A DNA stretch of 64,000 nucleotides. Source: Nymphaea colorata (taxonomy: Eukaryota > Streptophyta > Magnoliopsida > Nymphaeales > Nymphaeaceae). Location: assembly GCF_008831285.2 (NCBI RefSeq), contig NC_045142.1, positions 18,105,354 through 18,169,353 of the forward strand, in the 5' to 3' direction. The number at the start of each line of letters is the position of its first letter. Position 1 is the stretch's first letter. Below, one piece after another: positions 47,562 to 60,600 of this stretch. Both the position numbers and the translations under genes were made by a program. Below the pieces are notes generated by a model. That model had not been told where the DNA came from and searched no databases. It was given only the letters and a program-made list of their open reading frames with translations.

Positions 47562-48986
47562 TCAATAAGCCCGTCGCATGAACTTCTTGGGTTTCTTGAC
47601 GAAGCTCAATCTCAGCTTCCTCAGCCGCTTCCTCTTTCTCTCCATTTTCATCGGCAAAGTTTCCCTCTTTGCTTTCTTCTTCTTCTTTTTCTCTTCCTTC
47701 ACAAACCTTGGTTCAATTTTATACTCCCGATTGTTGATTGTCACCCCTTTGTCCACTGCTTCTTGGTACAGAGAATTTGCTGCCTCCACCTTCCCGTGGG
47801 CATACAATCTCGCAATCAAGAGCTCATACGTTTGTGTGCCTGGCTTGAATCCCTCCTCTTTCATCCTTGCAAATACATTCATTGCATGCTCCACACGCTC
47901 GATGCCACACAAAATACGGATGAAGCCATAGTAGTCTTTGATAGTCAACTGAAACCCCGCCAATTTCATGGAGTCTAGCATCTCGTCTCCCTCTGCAACC
48001 CTTGCTGCCTGGTAGAGGCTCTTTACAAGGGCGAGGAACGTATCAGAATCTGGCAAGCATGACCACTCCGGCATCCTTTTGAAGATCTCCAAGGCATCTT
48101 GCGTCTTGCGGATCTTGCAGAGGTTTGAGATTAGGATTTGGAAAGTACCCGAGTCTCGAGGAACCCCAGCAGTCTCCATCTCCACAAGCACCGTGTCTGC
48201 CTCTGCACGTAGCTGGAATGGATCCTTTTGGCGGCATAGCTTGCACACACAGTCGAGGATGGCATTATATGCCACAGCACCTAGCTCAAAACCTCCACGA
48301 GCAACCTCTCCAGCGAGTCGTCTGGCCTCAACAAGCTTCCCAGCTGTGCACCAGCCTTTCACGAGGGTCTCACAGATGGCATCGTCAGGGAACAGCCGAT
48401 CAGCTGTCTTCTTCACAAGGGACTCTGCATGCCCGACAAATCCATGATCACAAAGAGCCGATACAACAACTGAAAGGCCCTCTCGGCGGTCGATGTCAAA
48501 CCCAAATATGTCAATCTCATGGAAGAAGTCAATGAGCTGTGTTGGCCGACCAGCACGAGCAAGGCGGTCAACTACAATGCGGAATGTGCGCATCCCGATG
48601 GGAAAGCGGCGGATGGTACGATCAAGTAGGAGGACGCGCACTGCCTTAAAGTCTTTTCGACGACCAAGGAAATCCGCTACTGCTGCAAAGGATACCTCAT
48701 CCAAGAATCCTGGCCGCTTTGCCGCCCATTCATAGAGCCCAAAAACCTTCCGCCCAGCTCCATTGGAGAGGTTGAGGGTGTCTACAAACATTTGGTGGTC
48801 GAGGGCAGCATTTAACGCATCAAGCCGCTCCTCCAAGGGTTCCGGTGTCTCATCAGGCTTAAGAAGCTCATCAGCAATTGATTGAGCGGTGGAAAACAAA
48901 CGGAACGTCTGAGATACAACCACCGGCCGCTGGTTGAGTAGGTGCCAGAGTCGGAGTGCAGCTTTCTGGAGTGGGGGCTGCTGCAT
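47562..48986 (-). CDS. PPR protein with basic nuclear-signal-like tail, PNM1-like
   Basis: Single coding exon, 474 aa. I chose the ATG at 48986 (MQQPPLQKAALRLWHLLNQR) because the open frame further upstream has no ATG. An acceptor (CTTTGCAG|ACGAG) also lies directly before it. The N-terminus is basic and Ser/Arg-rich (RPVVVSQTFRLFSTAQ), a probable mitochondrial presequence. From about residue 95 to 415 it is made of P-class ~35-residue PPR units, for example ETLVKGWCTAGKLVEARRLAG, FQILISNLCKIRKTQDALEIF and YELLIARLYAHGKVEAANSLY in outline. These bind organelle RNA. The last ~45 residues are extremely Lys/Arg-rich (KEEKKKKKKAKRE, MERKRKRLRKLRLSFVKKPKK), like a nuclear localisation signal. Arabidopsis PNM1, a PPR protein found in mitochondria and nucleus, has this combination, so orthology is likely but not proven. 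Confidence 0.88.
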   Translation of the reverse strand: MQQPPLQKAALRLWHLLNQRPVVVSQTFRLFSTAQSIADELLKPDETPEPLEERLDALNAALDHQMFVDTLNLSNGAGRKVFGLYEWAAKRPGFLDEVSFAAVADFLGRRKDFKAVRVLLLDRTIRRFPIGMRTFRIVVDRLARAGRPTQLIDFFHEIDIFGFDIDRREGLSVVVSALCDHGFVGHAESLVKKTADRLFPDDAICETLVKGWCTAGKLVEARRLAGEVARGGFELGAVAYNAILDCVCKLCRQKDPFQLRAEADTVLVEMETAGVPRDSGTFQILISNLCKIRKTQDALEIFKRMPEWSCLPDSDTFLALVKSLYQAARVAEGDEMLDSMKLAGFQLTIKDYYGFIRILCGIERVEHAMNVFARMKEEGFKPGTQTYELLIARLYAHGKVEAANSLYQEAVDKGVTINNREYKIEPRFVKEEKKKKKKAKRETLPMKMERKRKRLRKLRLSFVKKPKKFMRRAY

Positions 48987-50165
48987 CTCGTCTGCAAAGG
49001 TCCGTGTGATGGCCACTGATAAAATTTGCAAAGTATTTTTTCAAAAAATAAGACTTGAAGAAGAAGGGAAAATACAAAAGTAATTTTACAAGATTAGCAC
49101 ATGTAACATCAGTTAATTGATCCTCCGCTATTAGCAACAATATCCGCAAGAACCTTTTATTGGACACAACAGGAAATACTCAAAGAATGAAAAGAAGGAA
49201 AGATACTTCGATAGGAGCAGCCAAAAGAACTCAAAAACCACGTTCATGATAACACAATGTTAACTTGATTGTGCAGTCAACTGTATAATCAAGATTGCGC
49301 ATAGGACCCCGGCATCATTTAATGCAACATATGCATTCGGAAAAATGTATATCAAGTCGTAGCCAATTAAAAACTAAATGCGAGGACAGTTCACCAATTA
49401 ACGGAATATAGCAACCTCCTGGAGCTGAACCACCGACATAAGCCTAATAAAATAGAACCAAATGTAACCGTAGAGCAGAAATCCGTCGCAATGCCAAATG
49501 TAAGTGCGTATAGAAGATAGGGAAATACTGTAACAGCACCCCAAAAAATGTGAAATGAAAAAGAAAGACGAGAGAAGTCACTATAAAGCAACCGAAGAGC
49601 ATCGTCTGATTTCATGAAGCAACATTGCCTCAAGAAACAGGAAATGGCGCCAAGCGGATCCTCTCAAAACAGAGAGGCAAGACAAACTAAACAAAGGAAA
49701 TACTCATGAAAGAAGAATGCACATTACGAAATTAGATTTTATTATAATTTCTATCTAGCATCCAAGAGTTCCAAATCGTTAACAGAATGAACGAAGCGTG
49801 CACAGAAGCAAGTTCTCAAACTACATGCAATCGACCAACGAAAGCTAAACAGATCAGCAATATAAGAATGTAGAAGCAGTAGCAGTGAAAAATGATGGGA
49901 GGAGTCCAGGGAGGAAGCGGGTGTTCAGAGGGCCACCTGCAGTAATCCCCAAACCCGTCGATCTTCCCACGATTCACCGTCCTCCGGTGCACTGAAAGAG
50001 AGAGAGAGAGGCCACACCCTGAGGGAGGAGGAAAACGCCGGTGGACGGAGGCCGGCTGCAGGGGGCGCCGTCGCCGGATGTTGGGGAGGGAGATTCTGGA
50101 TGTGCAGAGTCGAAAGCCCTAACGGGCGAAAAGAAAAAAGGGTTGGAAATAATGAAAAAGACATT
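48987..50165 (-). other. 5' leader of the PPR gene with an intron
   Basis: A CT-rich, GC-rich first exon (about 50160-49937) ends at a good donor (CTGCAG|GTGGCC). An acceptor lies at about 48992 just before the ATG, giving a leader intron of about 945 bp. Confidence 0.55.
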
Positions 50166-51473
50166 GTGACGTCTTGTGGCGCAATTTAAATCGATTCTCG
50201 TCCTCGACATGGAGAACTCGCCATTCGGGGCCAACATATCATGAGATTGCAAGTCTAATAAGATAACATATCTTGTCCTAGCATGTCCATGGATCGAATT
50301 CAAATAGGACGGACAACTAATTGTACCTGCTTTTTGAATATTTATATTTGAATTTTAAAGAAGAAAAGTGTTCACTATGCCTATGTCCAAATTTAAATTC
50401 ACAAATCCAATTCGTATCCGAATTTTAAATTTACAACCAAATTCTAATCTGACTTTTAACCAATTCAAACCGCTTACAACATGTTAAAGAACTAGCTTTT
50501 ATTATATATTATTTATTTAAAGTTGAAATTTGAATATGAGTCAGATCAATAGTTTATGTAAATTCAAATCCGAATATGAATGTCACCGAATGACATTTCT
50601 TAAATCCCACATGTGTTGAATTTTTTTTCACGTTTGATTATTTTGAAGCAACTCAATTCGAATATCCTTTCTTTCTGAGTTAGCAAAACGAGTCCTAGCT
50701 GCATCAGTTTTTGAGGCATTTTTTACTGGTTTTGCTTCAATAAAAGTAGTTCATCCTTTGCATTAGAAGACACATTAGCTGGGAGTGATTTACAAATTTG
50801 GATGAACTTGTATGTTGAGATTTTTCCCTCCGAAAAGCTAGGACTGTAGAAACATCAGACTAATTCAAACACCAAGACTATTCTTGTATTCTTGAGTCCC
50901 TGACGACAATACATTCATAGTTTTTTTTTTTTTTCTTTTTCTCAAACCATTTTATCTAAATGCATATGTTTTAGATTATACTTATAAATATGATGTACTA
51001 CTAACCTAAAAAAATGAATTCCTTATGAAAATGAGAACTTAAGATTGAACTTGTAACCTTTGAAATTATAAATCTTTTAAGACTGGAAGATGGTGGGAGT
51101 AGACAACAAGTTAGTGTAGATTTTGCCTCACTTTAAAAGGTGGCTGTAGTCTTTGTTTGCCCATCTCAAGCTTTGATTCAAATAAATAGTTAGCATCATC
51201 CTCTGGAAAAAATCTGATATTTTAAGGAATTCATAATTAACAAAGTTTGCAATTGGCATAAAATATTATTGGGGAAGGGTTCCCACATTTCCTAATACTC
51301 ATGTAATTATCTTACAAGCATCTGTTGACTAGCAATTTATAGTTAAACGCACACATTAAATTTACATGATTTTATTATGATGAACTATTGATAGAAAAAT
51401 GAAGAGACAAAGGTGACTGATATTTTCATCGTATTAGTTTATATATTTTTTTTCTTGCCTGAACCAAAGTTAC

Positions 51474-51477
<4 letters not shown>

Positions 51478-51550
<73 letters not shown>
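51478..51550. repeat. (CT)n(TA)n microsatellite
   Basis: A CT run (about 51478-51507) runs straight into a TA run (about 51507-51550). Confidence 0.95.
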
Positions 51551-51555
<5 letters not shown>

Positions 51556-51842
51556 TGAATTTACATATTTATGAACATAAAAAAGAAACGTCCTTTTGAT
51601 CAAAATGGCCCTATCATTCATTAGTATTGTCGTATGCACTCCTGTGGCGGTGCCCATGCCGTCGTCAACGCTACCCACGCCAATATGATATCTAATGCAT
51701 ATATAGAAAATGTACAAGCAAAACCAAGCTTTAATGGAATAATATGGGCATACTTAAATTTTGTTTTCGTTCATTTAACTGCCTAGATTGGATAATAGAT
51801 ACCACCTATTGAGATGCGAGATCTTAAATATTCTCGGATCAG

Positions 51843-51924
51843 GTAATCAAATTGGATCCAGTAATCAGGTGGACGAAGTTATTGTAATCAAATTGGATCC
51901 AGTAATCAGGTGGACGAAGTTATT
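51843..51924. repeat. 41 bp perfect tandem duplication
   Basis: Two identical units begin GTAATCAAATTGGATCCAG, at 51843 and 51884. It lies about 270 bases upstream of the folate-receptor-like start codon, thus in its promoter. Confidence 0.95.
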
Positions 51925-52193
51925 GTAAACTTTCTTGCACATTATGCTCCATTCTGGATACGAATCAGTTAAATACATCAGAAGTTGGACTCGACCCGTT
52001 TGCCCTCAACTCTCTCTGTCTCTCTCATTTTGTGTCTTCATTGAGGCTGCTGGGTCTTCTTGCTGCGTCAAACCCTGTAAAAGGATGCGGAGAAAGGTAA
52101 GCTAGAGAGCTGCGGGGGCTTCTTCTTGCATCAAACTCTTCAAAGATGCAGAGCCAAATAACATAGCGAAAGAGAGGGAAAGAAAGAGCAGAA

Positions 52194-55100
52194 ATGGTTT
52201 CTGTACTACTAACTTCGACGTCGTTCTCTCTTTTCTTCAGTTTCTTGCTCTACACCACACTTTCGTCGAATGGTAATCTCTCTCTCATTCACTCTCTTTC
52301 TCTTTCCCTCTCGCTCATATTATAGTGTGGTTTGGCACTTGGGTTTTTCTTTTCCTGGTGGGCGTGGTGATATAATTTTGTGCCTATCTTTTGTTTGACC
52401 TTGGAATTGGGCGTGGGACCAAGATTACCTTAAGTTTTCTTTTCACGAGGTTTTTTTTTCTTCTGTTCAAGTGGCTCTTGATTTTGTTGGTCTTTATCAT
52501 TTGTGGGTTCTTTTTATAGTTGGTGAAGTCATCTGCTTGAACGATTTGCCTATGGATGATTCTTTTGCAATCTGGCGATAAATTTCTGATTATTTTCCAA
52601 TTCATTAATTGCAAGAAAAAAGAATCAATGCAAAGAATACGGTGGAAATGATCTTGACGAATTGGTTTATTTTTTATATATTTTTTTAGTGCGGTTGATG
52701 TGGTTTCTTTTGTAAATGTGATTGTTCCAATTTATGCGGTTTTGATGGTGCAGCAGTAATGTGGCGAGAGTTGGTAGATGAATCTGTTGGTTCACCTTTC
52801 TTGTTATCATAATGCATGAAGCAGGATTCTTGTTAAGTTAAATGGGCTTTAATAAGTTCCATAGATGGCATTTCGATTGCGGATCAAGTTGATAGCGGAT
52901 TAAGGGGAAAATCTGAGGATGATGATGACTCTTAGTGAACAAAAAAAAAAAGAGTTTGGTGGATATTCCTGCGATAACATGGATTTTGTGGTTTTCTTGA
53001 GCACATATCCGTGTCACCTACCTAAACAACTTTATGAGGCGATTGATTGTCTGTGAGAAAGCAAAATGATACAAGAATGACCAACTTCTTGAAAATGTAG
53101 AAAATGGAACTTATACAAGATATTGAGGAGATTTAAGGTTATTGAAGGTTTAGTATTTTGTTGCAAAAGCTCCTCCAGCATATGTTCTGTTTTCTTGTTT
53201 TTCATATTAAAGATTGCATTTTCTATCATGCGCTTGGTCATTACATTCAAAAGCGAAACACCTAGGCAGTTTACAAATTCTTCTGTCATGATTGCATGCA
53301 TACATTCACTTTCAGAAAGACTAAGCTTCTTTCTGATCAATGAAGTCTGAACTCATAAAATAAATAGATCTTTGTACCAGACTACCAGTTGAATGGTTTC
53401 AAGTCAGTAAGCTCTTAACTGAGATCCTGCACTGGTGTTAAGCTTGACTATCTATGATGTAACTTATGGAGTTTTTGGGCACCCTTATTTATACAATTCG
53501 AGCATCTCATTTTATGTCTTTTCCACTCAGACCAGGGAACGTGTAATGCAAGTTCCGTTCAAAATGCCCTACCTTGGGGACACATGGGTATTGCACATTG
53601 GCTTCTGTTCTATATTCCTGGCCCTTAAATGATCCATATCAGATTTTTCATAAAAATGGCTGTATTCCTGCAACTCCAGCCGTATCCATGTGACATAGCT
53701 TGGGGAAGGTAACCATGCTAGTTTCACCATTGTTTGAGATAAGTGATTCATGAGGTGTGCACACTTATGGTATACCAGCTCGACGCTCGAGCTGTGTTTT
53801 ATCTATAAAGCAGATAGGCAAACTGTAATTTGTCAATCAGTATTAATTTCATGAGGCAATCTTAAGAATTTTTCTTGTAATTTTCTTCACTAGGAAGGAT
53901 TCAATCTGTCCTTTCGGTTTGTTTCTAATGAGGTGTACTCTGCCTTGTAAGTGGTAGATTTCATAACCTTAAAAAGAAAGGAAAATATGAAAAATAAAGA
54001 AATATAAAAATGTTCTTCTTGCAACGGGCCAAAATTATAGACGTACAATACTTAGATTAAAAAACTCTTAATATAAACATATATGGAAGTTGCATAACTT
54101 CAAGAAAAGGTAATAAGGTATCTTTTTCACAAACTAGTATCGTGATAGCTTAAAATCTTCAAACTCATCTCCTGCATGCAGATTCATCATAATCTTAAAT
54201 ATATGGAGTTGTTTAAGACTAATTAGGAAAATATGAGACTATTTTAGGCTTCTCAACTAGTATTGTCAGAATCAATTCATGAGGTGAATCAGTGAGGCTG
54301 CTGATTTGGTGAATTGGCTGATTTACCGATTCAGCTGAATAGGTTGGTACTGTTAAAAATAATAAAAAACATTTATTGAAAAAGAATGAAAAATATTTTA
54401 TAAAAATTAAAAATAAGAAAGTTCTTAAAACAATAAAAAAATATTTAGAAACCAACACATGGCACTCTTATATTGGTCACGTAATCAAATTGGTTTGCAA
54501 CTGATTCAATTTGACTCAACTGATGCAGGCCAAATTCTAATAACAAGGTTTTCAAGTGAGCGAACTATAAACTTAGCAACTTTTGGATTTCCTATATCAC
54601 ATATGCTCTGTAGTACAGCACAAATATGTAGTTAGGGTTATAATCAGAAGTAATAACTTTCTTGGGAATTGATATTCATGTTCAGTTAACAGCAGAATAT
54701 TGATGAATTAGTCTGTTTTATGTTTGTGAAAAATTTCAATTGCACTTTAAACTCATGAGTAAAAATTGACTGGCAAGACTGGATTAGATCTCCACAGTCT
54801 ATTATGTAGAAATTGTCTTTATTTATCTCAAATTGTTACTGCAACCTTGTCAAGGAAATGGGCACAAACTTAGAGGGAAAAAGGGTATGAAAAGATCCTG
54901 CTCGAGGTGGTACCTTGTAGACTTAACACTGTTAAATAAGAAGCACGTAAATGAACTGCAGTACTATGACCATAGTGTAAAAGTCTAGTTTTATTTGCAT
55001 ACTTATATACAAGTATCATATCATAATGCTGGAGTATTATTTTTTATTTTTCTAATTCTATTTTGCATGTCATACAAAGTGTACTAGATATTATATGGAC

Positions 55101-56923
55101 AATATCATACACAGGGTTGAACGACATGTTCACATCTTGGAACCTGCTGCTTTTGGGTGCACCTTACCAATTGAGGGGTTCTTCTTATGTCTTTCAAGGA
55201 AAAATTGAGCCTCAGGTAACAGGGTTGGACCTGAGTTGAGGTAATAAAACTACGTGGAAGATGTATTGTCCTCATTCTAACCGCCAGTGGGTCTTCCTGG
55301 CGCTGAACAGCAAATGCAGCCTAAATGAGCCTTAACCCAGGCTGGTCAATCTGAATCCTGTCAAGTGCATCCTTGAAGTACTTCTCCCCCATATTGACCT
55401 CTTAGGATATCTATTACTATGCTACTTGTATACCATTTATTCATTATTTACTAATCCAAGCTGATTATTGTCTTGATTTTTTCTTTTCTGAGATTCTTGA
55501 TGGTTTGTTATTCGACAATTCTTTTCAGCTAAATTTGGAGAACAAAATCTCATTTTAGAATCTCTCTTGGGTGAAAATGGAGAAAGATTTTCTGATTGCA
55601 TTACAATAATAAGGATCTAATAGGAAAATGAATTTTTTCTCTCCCTTCTTTTTTGTGCTGCAGTGAAATCAGGTGGAGTTTGTATTTCCCCTGGTGGACG
55701 TTTCCCTCCATTCCCATTTGAAGGGCATCCTCCCAGAAAAGCTACAAAGGGACCTAAAGATTTGACCCTTTGCCGTGTTTTCCGGAAAAGAACATGCTGT
55801 GATATAACACAGACGTATCCCGCCTTGGTGTCCCTCAGAAAACTTGCCTCTTTGGGGGAAGCCAGTGAAGAATGCTTGCATTTATGGGAGCTTTTAGAAT
55901 GCTCAATATGTGATCCACATGTTGGTGTTCGACAAGGACCACCAGTCATATGTGCATCTCTTTGCGACGCAGTTTTCCAGTCTTGCTCAAATGCCTATTT
56001 TGCTTTTGATGGAAAGACCCAGGTGAGCATGCTTAGTAGATTGGAATTATTTCTCAAGTTCATTACTGCTCGATTACATATTTTTCCGGCTCTGCCAGGT
56101 CCTATCACCATGTGGATCAAGGGACATTCTTTGCAGTAAAGCATCTGAATTTATTTCAAACGGTTCAGATCTTTGCCGCCTTGCAGGTTTCTCTGTAAAA
56201 CAGTCTACCAATGCATACCATATAACTGAAGATTCATTCTGTTATGGTGGGAAGGCCACGTTTGACTCAACTTCAGATTCTTGGAGGCATTCAGAGTCTG
56301 AATCATCAGAAGAAGCTCAAAATTTCGGCATGTTGACTGATTTTCTTCAGTGGACAAGCCAAATGTCCTATAGTGAGAGAGTTTCTTGGGCAGTTGGAGG
56401 ATTGGTCCTTACTGCTGGTCTCTTCTTCTTCAGGTTGGTCCTTTAGTAGTCCTTTCATTATCAGATTCAGCTCTGCTCTTCTTTGGCTGGAAGTTATGTT
56501 TCTACCTTCAATCCATGCCATTTTTTGTGTCTGCAAACATCAGTTTGTAACTTCGGTTTTACTTTTCTACTTTTGGAGGCTTCACTGACACTTATTGAGA
56601 CCCATCCTCTAAAGCTTGTTCGAAGTAGGAAGCCCTTAGTGAAGCGGCTTTTATTTTCATGCATTGGCCTACTATTCTCATTGTTTTTTGGTGATTGAAG
56701 TGGTTGTTTCTTTTGAATCTCTGATAGATCTCAGTTGGTAGGGGCAGCTTATTAAGGTTATGGTGCAACTGTTTTAGCTTTAATACTTTCACTGGTTTAG
56801 AGCACTGATATGCAATTTTGTGGATTCTATTACAGTAAAAGGAAAGGATACAATCATCGACTGAAGCAAGTTGCAATTCAACGAGCAACTCAGAAGATCA
56901 GAAGAGAAGCAGCTAGGCGGTAG
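52194..56923 (+). CDS. Folate-receptor-family type I membrane protein
   Basis: Four exons, 52194-52272, 55664-56022, 56099-56433 and 56836-56923, all GT/AG, join in frame to 286 aa. Residues 1-26 are a signal peptide (MVSVLLTSTSFSLFFSFLLY). Exon 2 encodes most of the Cys-rich folate-receptor-like domain: SGGVCISPGGRFPPF, KDLTLCRVFRKRTCC, ECLHLWELLECSICDP, then PPVICASLCDAVFQSC. Exon 3 continues with three further Cys (PCGSRDILC, DLCR) and an acidic Ser/Glu stretch. A membrane span at about 241-258 (VSWAVGGLVLTAGLFFF) is followed by a basic tail (KRKGYNHRLKQ...). This matches the plant family annotated as folate receptor/folic-acid-binding, for example Arabidopsis At5g27830 as I remember it. 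The ligand in plants is not established. Intron 1 is 3.4 kb and carries transposon debris (53680-53697). Confidence 0.9.
53680..53697 (-). mobile_element. Isolated terminus of the 788 bp element family
   Basis: CCGTATCCATGTGACATA matches the right end of the element at 18548-19335 at 17 of 18 bases. It lies in intron 1 of the folate-receptor-like gene. The other end was not found. Confidence 0.5.
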
Positions 56924-59853
56924 TGGTCTGCAGGTGTGAAGGGATATATCAGGTCCTGTCATTGTGCATAAAGCAGTCCCTGTATTCCTTTCTCCTGCTT
57001 AACATGTGCTTCCCGTGGTTCTGCGCTTATGCGTGGTCTTTCTACGTCTGGGTCTTGCTCACTTGTCTGTTAACTTTATTTTGAACTGAATATTAAAATG
57101 TATTCTGCTTAGTTTTTTTGTGTTTTAGATAAAGGTAATTATCTTGTTCTTTATTGCTGTAGCCTTAGGTACGCTTTGCCTGTTTTTTTTTTTTTTTTTT
57201 AAATGTTCTTTTTGCATTTTATAACCTCTGAAGTTTCCAGGTATCCTAGAGCACCAATACCTATATGTATGAAGTTCTCAAGAAAAGGACAGGTCTGGAA
57301 ATACTGCCGAAAGAAAATATGATAAAATAAGGATAAAGCAGGACCGTGGCTTCCAACTTTTCTCTTGTTCATGTCAAACATAAAACGTATGATCTTTAGA
57401 ATCCTTGCCATTGGCCACTGCACTTCAAACTGCAATTCATTTCAGAACAATATTTGGAGACTTTGGTTTATTATCATGGCATTCTAAAAATCGATGAGTT
57501 GCAGAAAAACTAAAAGGGCGTCTAGGATTGAGATTGCCAACTGTGACTATGGTAGCAACTCATGTCAACAACGATTATATTTTGGGAGTGAAAAAACTTG
57601 AGAGAAGGAGAGCCTTGGCCGTCAAAAGTGCGTATAGGCTGTGCCACCTTTTTTTACTAGGCTGGGTCACTCAGGTGCCCAAGTTTTTTTTTTTTTTAAT
57701 TATAAATTTCTTTTTTCTTCTTTCGGTTTCTAAATTTTCTTCTTATTCTTGTTTTCCTTTTCCTCCTTTGTTTTCCCATTTTGTTTACTGTTTTTGGCTT
57801 TGCCTAGGCCCGTCCAAGCCCTTTTAAGTAGTGTTTAGATCAGATGCTGATTTTTAGTCTACATTAGGTTCAATCCACAGCATAAGCAAACAATGGATGC
57901 TTATCGAATTGGTGGGTGATGAAAGTTGGGTGTCAGTTTGATTTTTATGAGTGTTATTCCTTTGGTCAAAAGTTTGGTCGTTTGATTTTTATGAGTGCTA
58001 CTCCTTTGGTTTGTAAATTTCAGATGCTTGACGCCTTGACGGGTGTGTCACTCCTTACTTAGGTCCTAAATTAGCCCTGGACCTACAGGCTCAAAGAGTA
58101 AAAGGTTTTGGCCTCTTCCTCCTATAAAAAAAAAACATGTAATTCACATTAAAACTTAATAGATATTGGCATCATTTGAAGCTAAGAAAATAATTTTTTA
58201 GAGTGGGTCTGTGCATGAGGATAAGAGGTGGGGTTTTCATAAGGAAGAGCACATTCCACGTGATCTATGACCCCTTTTTGCCTTTGATTGACACTACATG
58301 CATTTAACATCGTTGGGGAAGCCAAGAGGATGTCCATTTAGAGTATTCAAGCAATAAGCAGCTCAAAGAACATGTGTCACCTTAATATATAAATATCATC
58401 TTCAAGCATCTTAAATAATCAAGAACACACCATAGTTCCTTTAACCTGGATTGTCTGAAGTCTACTGTGAGTTTGAGGGAGGTAGATAATCCTCAAATTA
58501 CTGTTCCTTCTTTCTTAAATTGTTCGTTACCCTTTTTATTTGTTTTTTTGCTTTCGATAGCCATTCTTCCCACCATCAGATTGGTATACTCTAGTTTTTG
58601 CTACGGGCACTTAACTATAGTTTTAAGATTTCGGCAGAAATGTAATTTTTAAACTTTTTATATTGCAACATGTAAAATTTTATATTTTTAAAAAATTTGA
58701 GAGGGGGATGGCCCGTGGTTATGAAAAGCTCATAGCTAAGATGGCGTGAACCATTCACTCTGCCAGCTTGGCACATATGAAACACAAGGATTTTTTTTTT
58801 TTTTTAAAAAAAAAAAACTTTCAGAATGTGACCGACAACCTTAGTCAGTATTTTATACAAGGATTATGACATAATTTGATTGTATAATCTGCACGCATTT
58901 TAACTATGGCTTGAAGCAAGGCACCTGGGGACCCACACCAACAAGAGAGAAAGAAAGAGAGGTGCCGGCAAATTTACCCTGTGATCACAGCAAGTAGATC
59001 TCGGGTGGATCTCTATCGTTAAACTAGAATGTCGCGCTTGCCACCATTTGCATTTTAAGAGAAAAGTTTGACAACAACTGTGCTGTGAGCCGCCTTACTG
59101 CCAATTGTGCTATGCCCGTAGGGCTAAATCCAAATCAAACTTATTAAGATCATATTTGGATTCAGATTCATTGTCGGATTAATTTTGGATAATCCAGATC
59201 GCTTGGTAGTTGTAACTTGTCCGCTTCACCAAAGTCCACCAACCCAGCGAATCTTTATTGTAGTCTTACTGCATTTGGGCTTATATTTTTCTCATAAATC
59301 CCTAAAAAGGAAATATTTCTGTAATTTACTTAATAACCACTGTGCTTTTCATAAAAACTGTCAAATAAGAGCATGAAGTAAAACTTCATTGATCTACTTA
59401 ACAGTTAGAAAACGTTAGTATCACTTTTTTTTTTTCAATATAACCTTCTCTCACTAGATTTTTTTTTTCATTGATTTAGCTAAACGTGGGTAGCTTGTGG
59501 TAGAGGCGGAGGTAGCCAGGGGCATCAAGGTTTTGCTTTTCAAGTTATATATATATATATATATATATAATCAATCCTAAGAGACGTTTAGTATTGGTAG
59601 ATGGTTCAAATTTAAAAATTGACCGCTAAAAAAATCATTATATTAGCATTAGCAATTATTTATGGTAGTTTTAAGAACGATTTCTAGTTTGTTTAGTGAC
59701 AAGTTTTTAAATTTTAGTCATTGAGCAACTATTTGGCATTCGGCAATATTTCATATAATAAAAATAATATTTTACATAATATATATAAAAACTTGAATTG
59801 TCAAGTCACAAATAGCGACATTATGGACCATTTGACTTTTCAAGATATTAATA

Positions 59854-60028
59854 TACTTACACTTATATTTGAATTACATGTGCATGTGTGTTTATATATA
59901 TATATATATACATACACATATATACTTTATAATTCGATTATACTTACACTTATATTTGAATTACATGTGCATGTGTGTTTATATATATATATATATACAC
60001 ACACATATTAATTATAATTCGATTATAA
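59854..60028. repeat. 87 bp-period tandem duplication with embedded AT runs
   Basis: TACTTACACTTATATTTGAA...CATGTGCATGTGTGTTTATATAT...ATAATTCGATTATA occurs from 59854 and again from 59941. Further copies of the tail ATTATAAAT.TATAAGAGAGAG follow at about 60023 and 60114. Confidence 0.85.
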
Positions 60029-60032
60029 ATGT

Positions 60033-60035
<3 letters not shown>

Positions 60036-60067
<32 letters not shown>
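60036..60067. repeat. (GA)n microsatellite
   Basis: About 16 GA units. A shorter GA run with the same following word (TCATT/CCATT..CAACTTTCTTC) lies at about 60125-60141, so the neighbourhood is duplicated. Confidence 0.9.
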
Positions 60068-60069
<2 letters not shown>

Positions 60070-60482
60070 ATTCTCAACTTTCTTCTACACACACATATAA
60101 TTATATAATTCTATTATAAATATAAGAGAGAGAGAGAGAGTCATTTTCAACTTTCTTCCACTTGAAGGTCTTAATAGGTCTAACTCTGGAACCAGTGAGT
60201 TGGAGTTCCTCTCAAAAGAGAAGAACTTTTGTTGCCTAAAGTGGGGTGATCTTTTGAAACCCTTTCATTCTTCTGCAGGTTGGGAAGGAAAAGAAAGAAG
60301 CGGCAGATTAATGAAAGCAGTCCGAGTTTTTGATCGATTTAGCCTTTTTCACTCATTTTGGAAGCACTCCATGAGCAGCTGAGGTAACTATTGTGAAGGC
60401 ATATTTATTTTCTCCCTAGATGTTGGTTTTCTCTCTGCTTAGGAATAATAATCACTTTCAAATCTTAATCAAGTGATAAAGC

Positions 60483-60600
60483 CAGGGGTGGAGCCAGAAA
60501 TTTTTCATTAGAGAGACCGAATTATAGTTTCACAGCCAAAATATATTTTTTTCAAAATTTTTGTACAGGATAAATGATTGTTTTTAAATTACACATAAAA
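60483..60600 (+). mobile_element. Truncated GGGGTGGAGCC-type MITE
   Basis: It starts CCAGGGGTGGAGCCAGAAAT and continues ATTATAGTTTCA...TTTTTCAAAATTTTTGTA like the copies at 62692 and 63600. The right terminus is missing. Confidence 0.6.

Larger units (their letters stand above)
50166..52193. other. Divergent spacer between PPR and folate-receptor-like genes
   Basis: No gene is seen. It holds a CT/TA microsatellite and a 41 bp tandem repeat (listed separately). CT-rich leader-like DNA lies just before the next gene (52010-52190). Confidence 0.55.

Noticed and set aside
48987-49031. PPR start further upstream
   Set aside because: The extra codons start at TTG, and a splice acceptor lies between them and the ATG at 48986.
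59854-60141. Array-like repeats resembling CRISPR or satellite
   Set aside because: There are only two to three diverged units with AT/GA runs and no regular spacers; this is eukaryotic tandem duplication.
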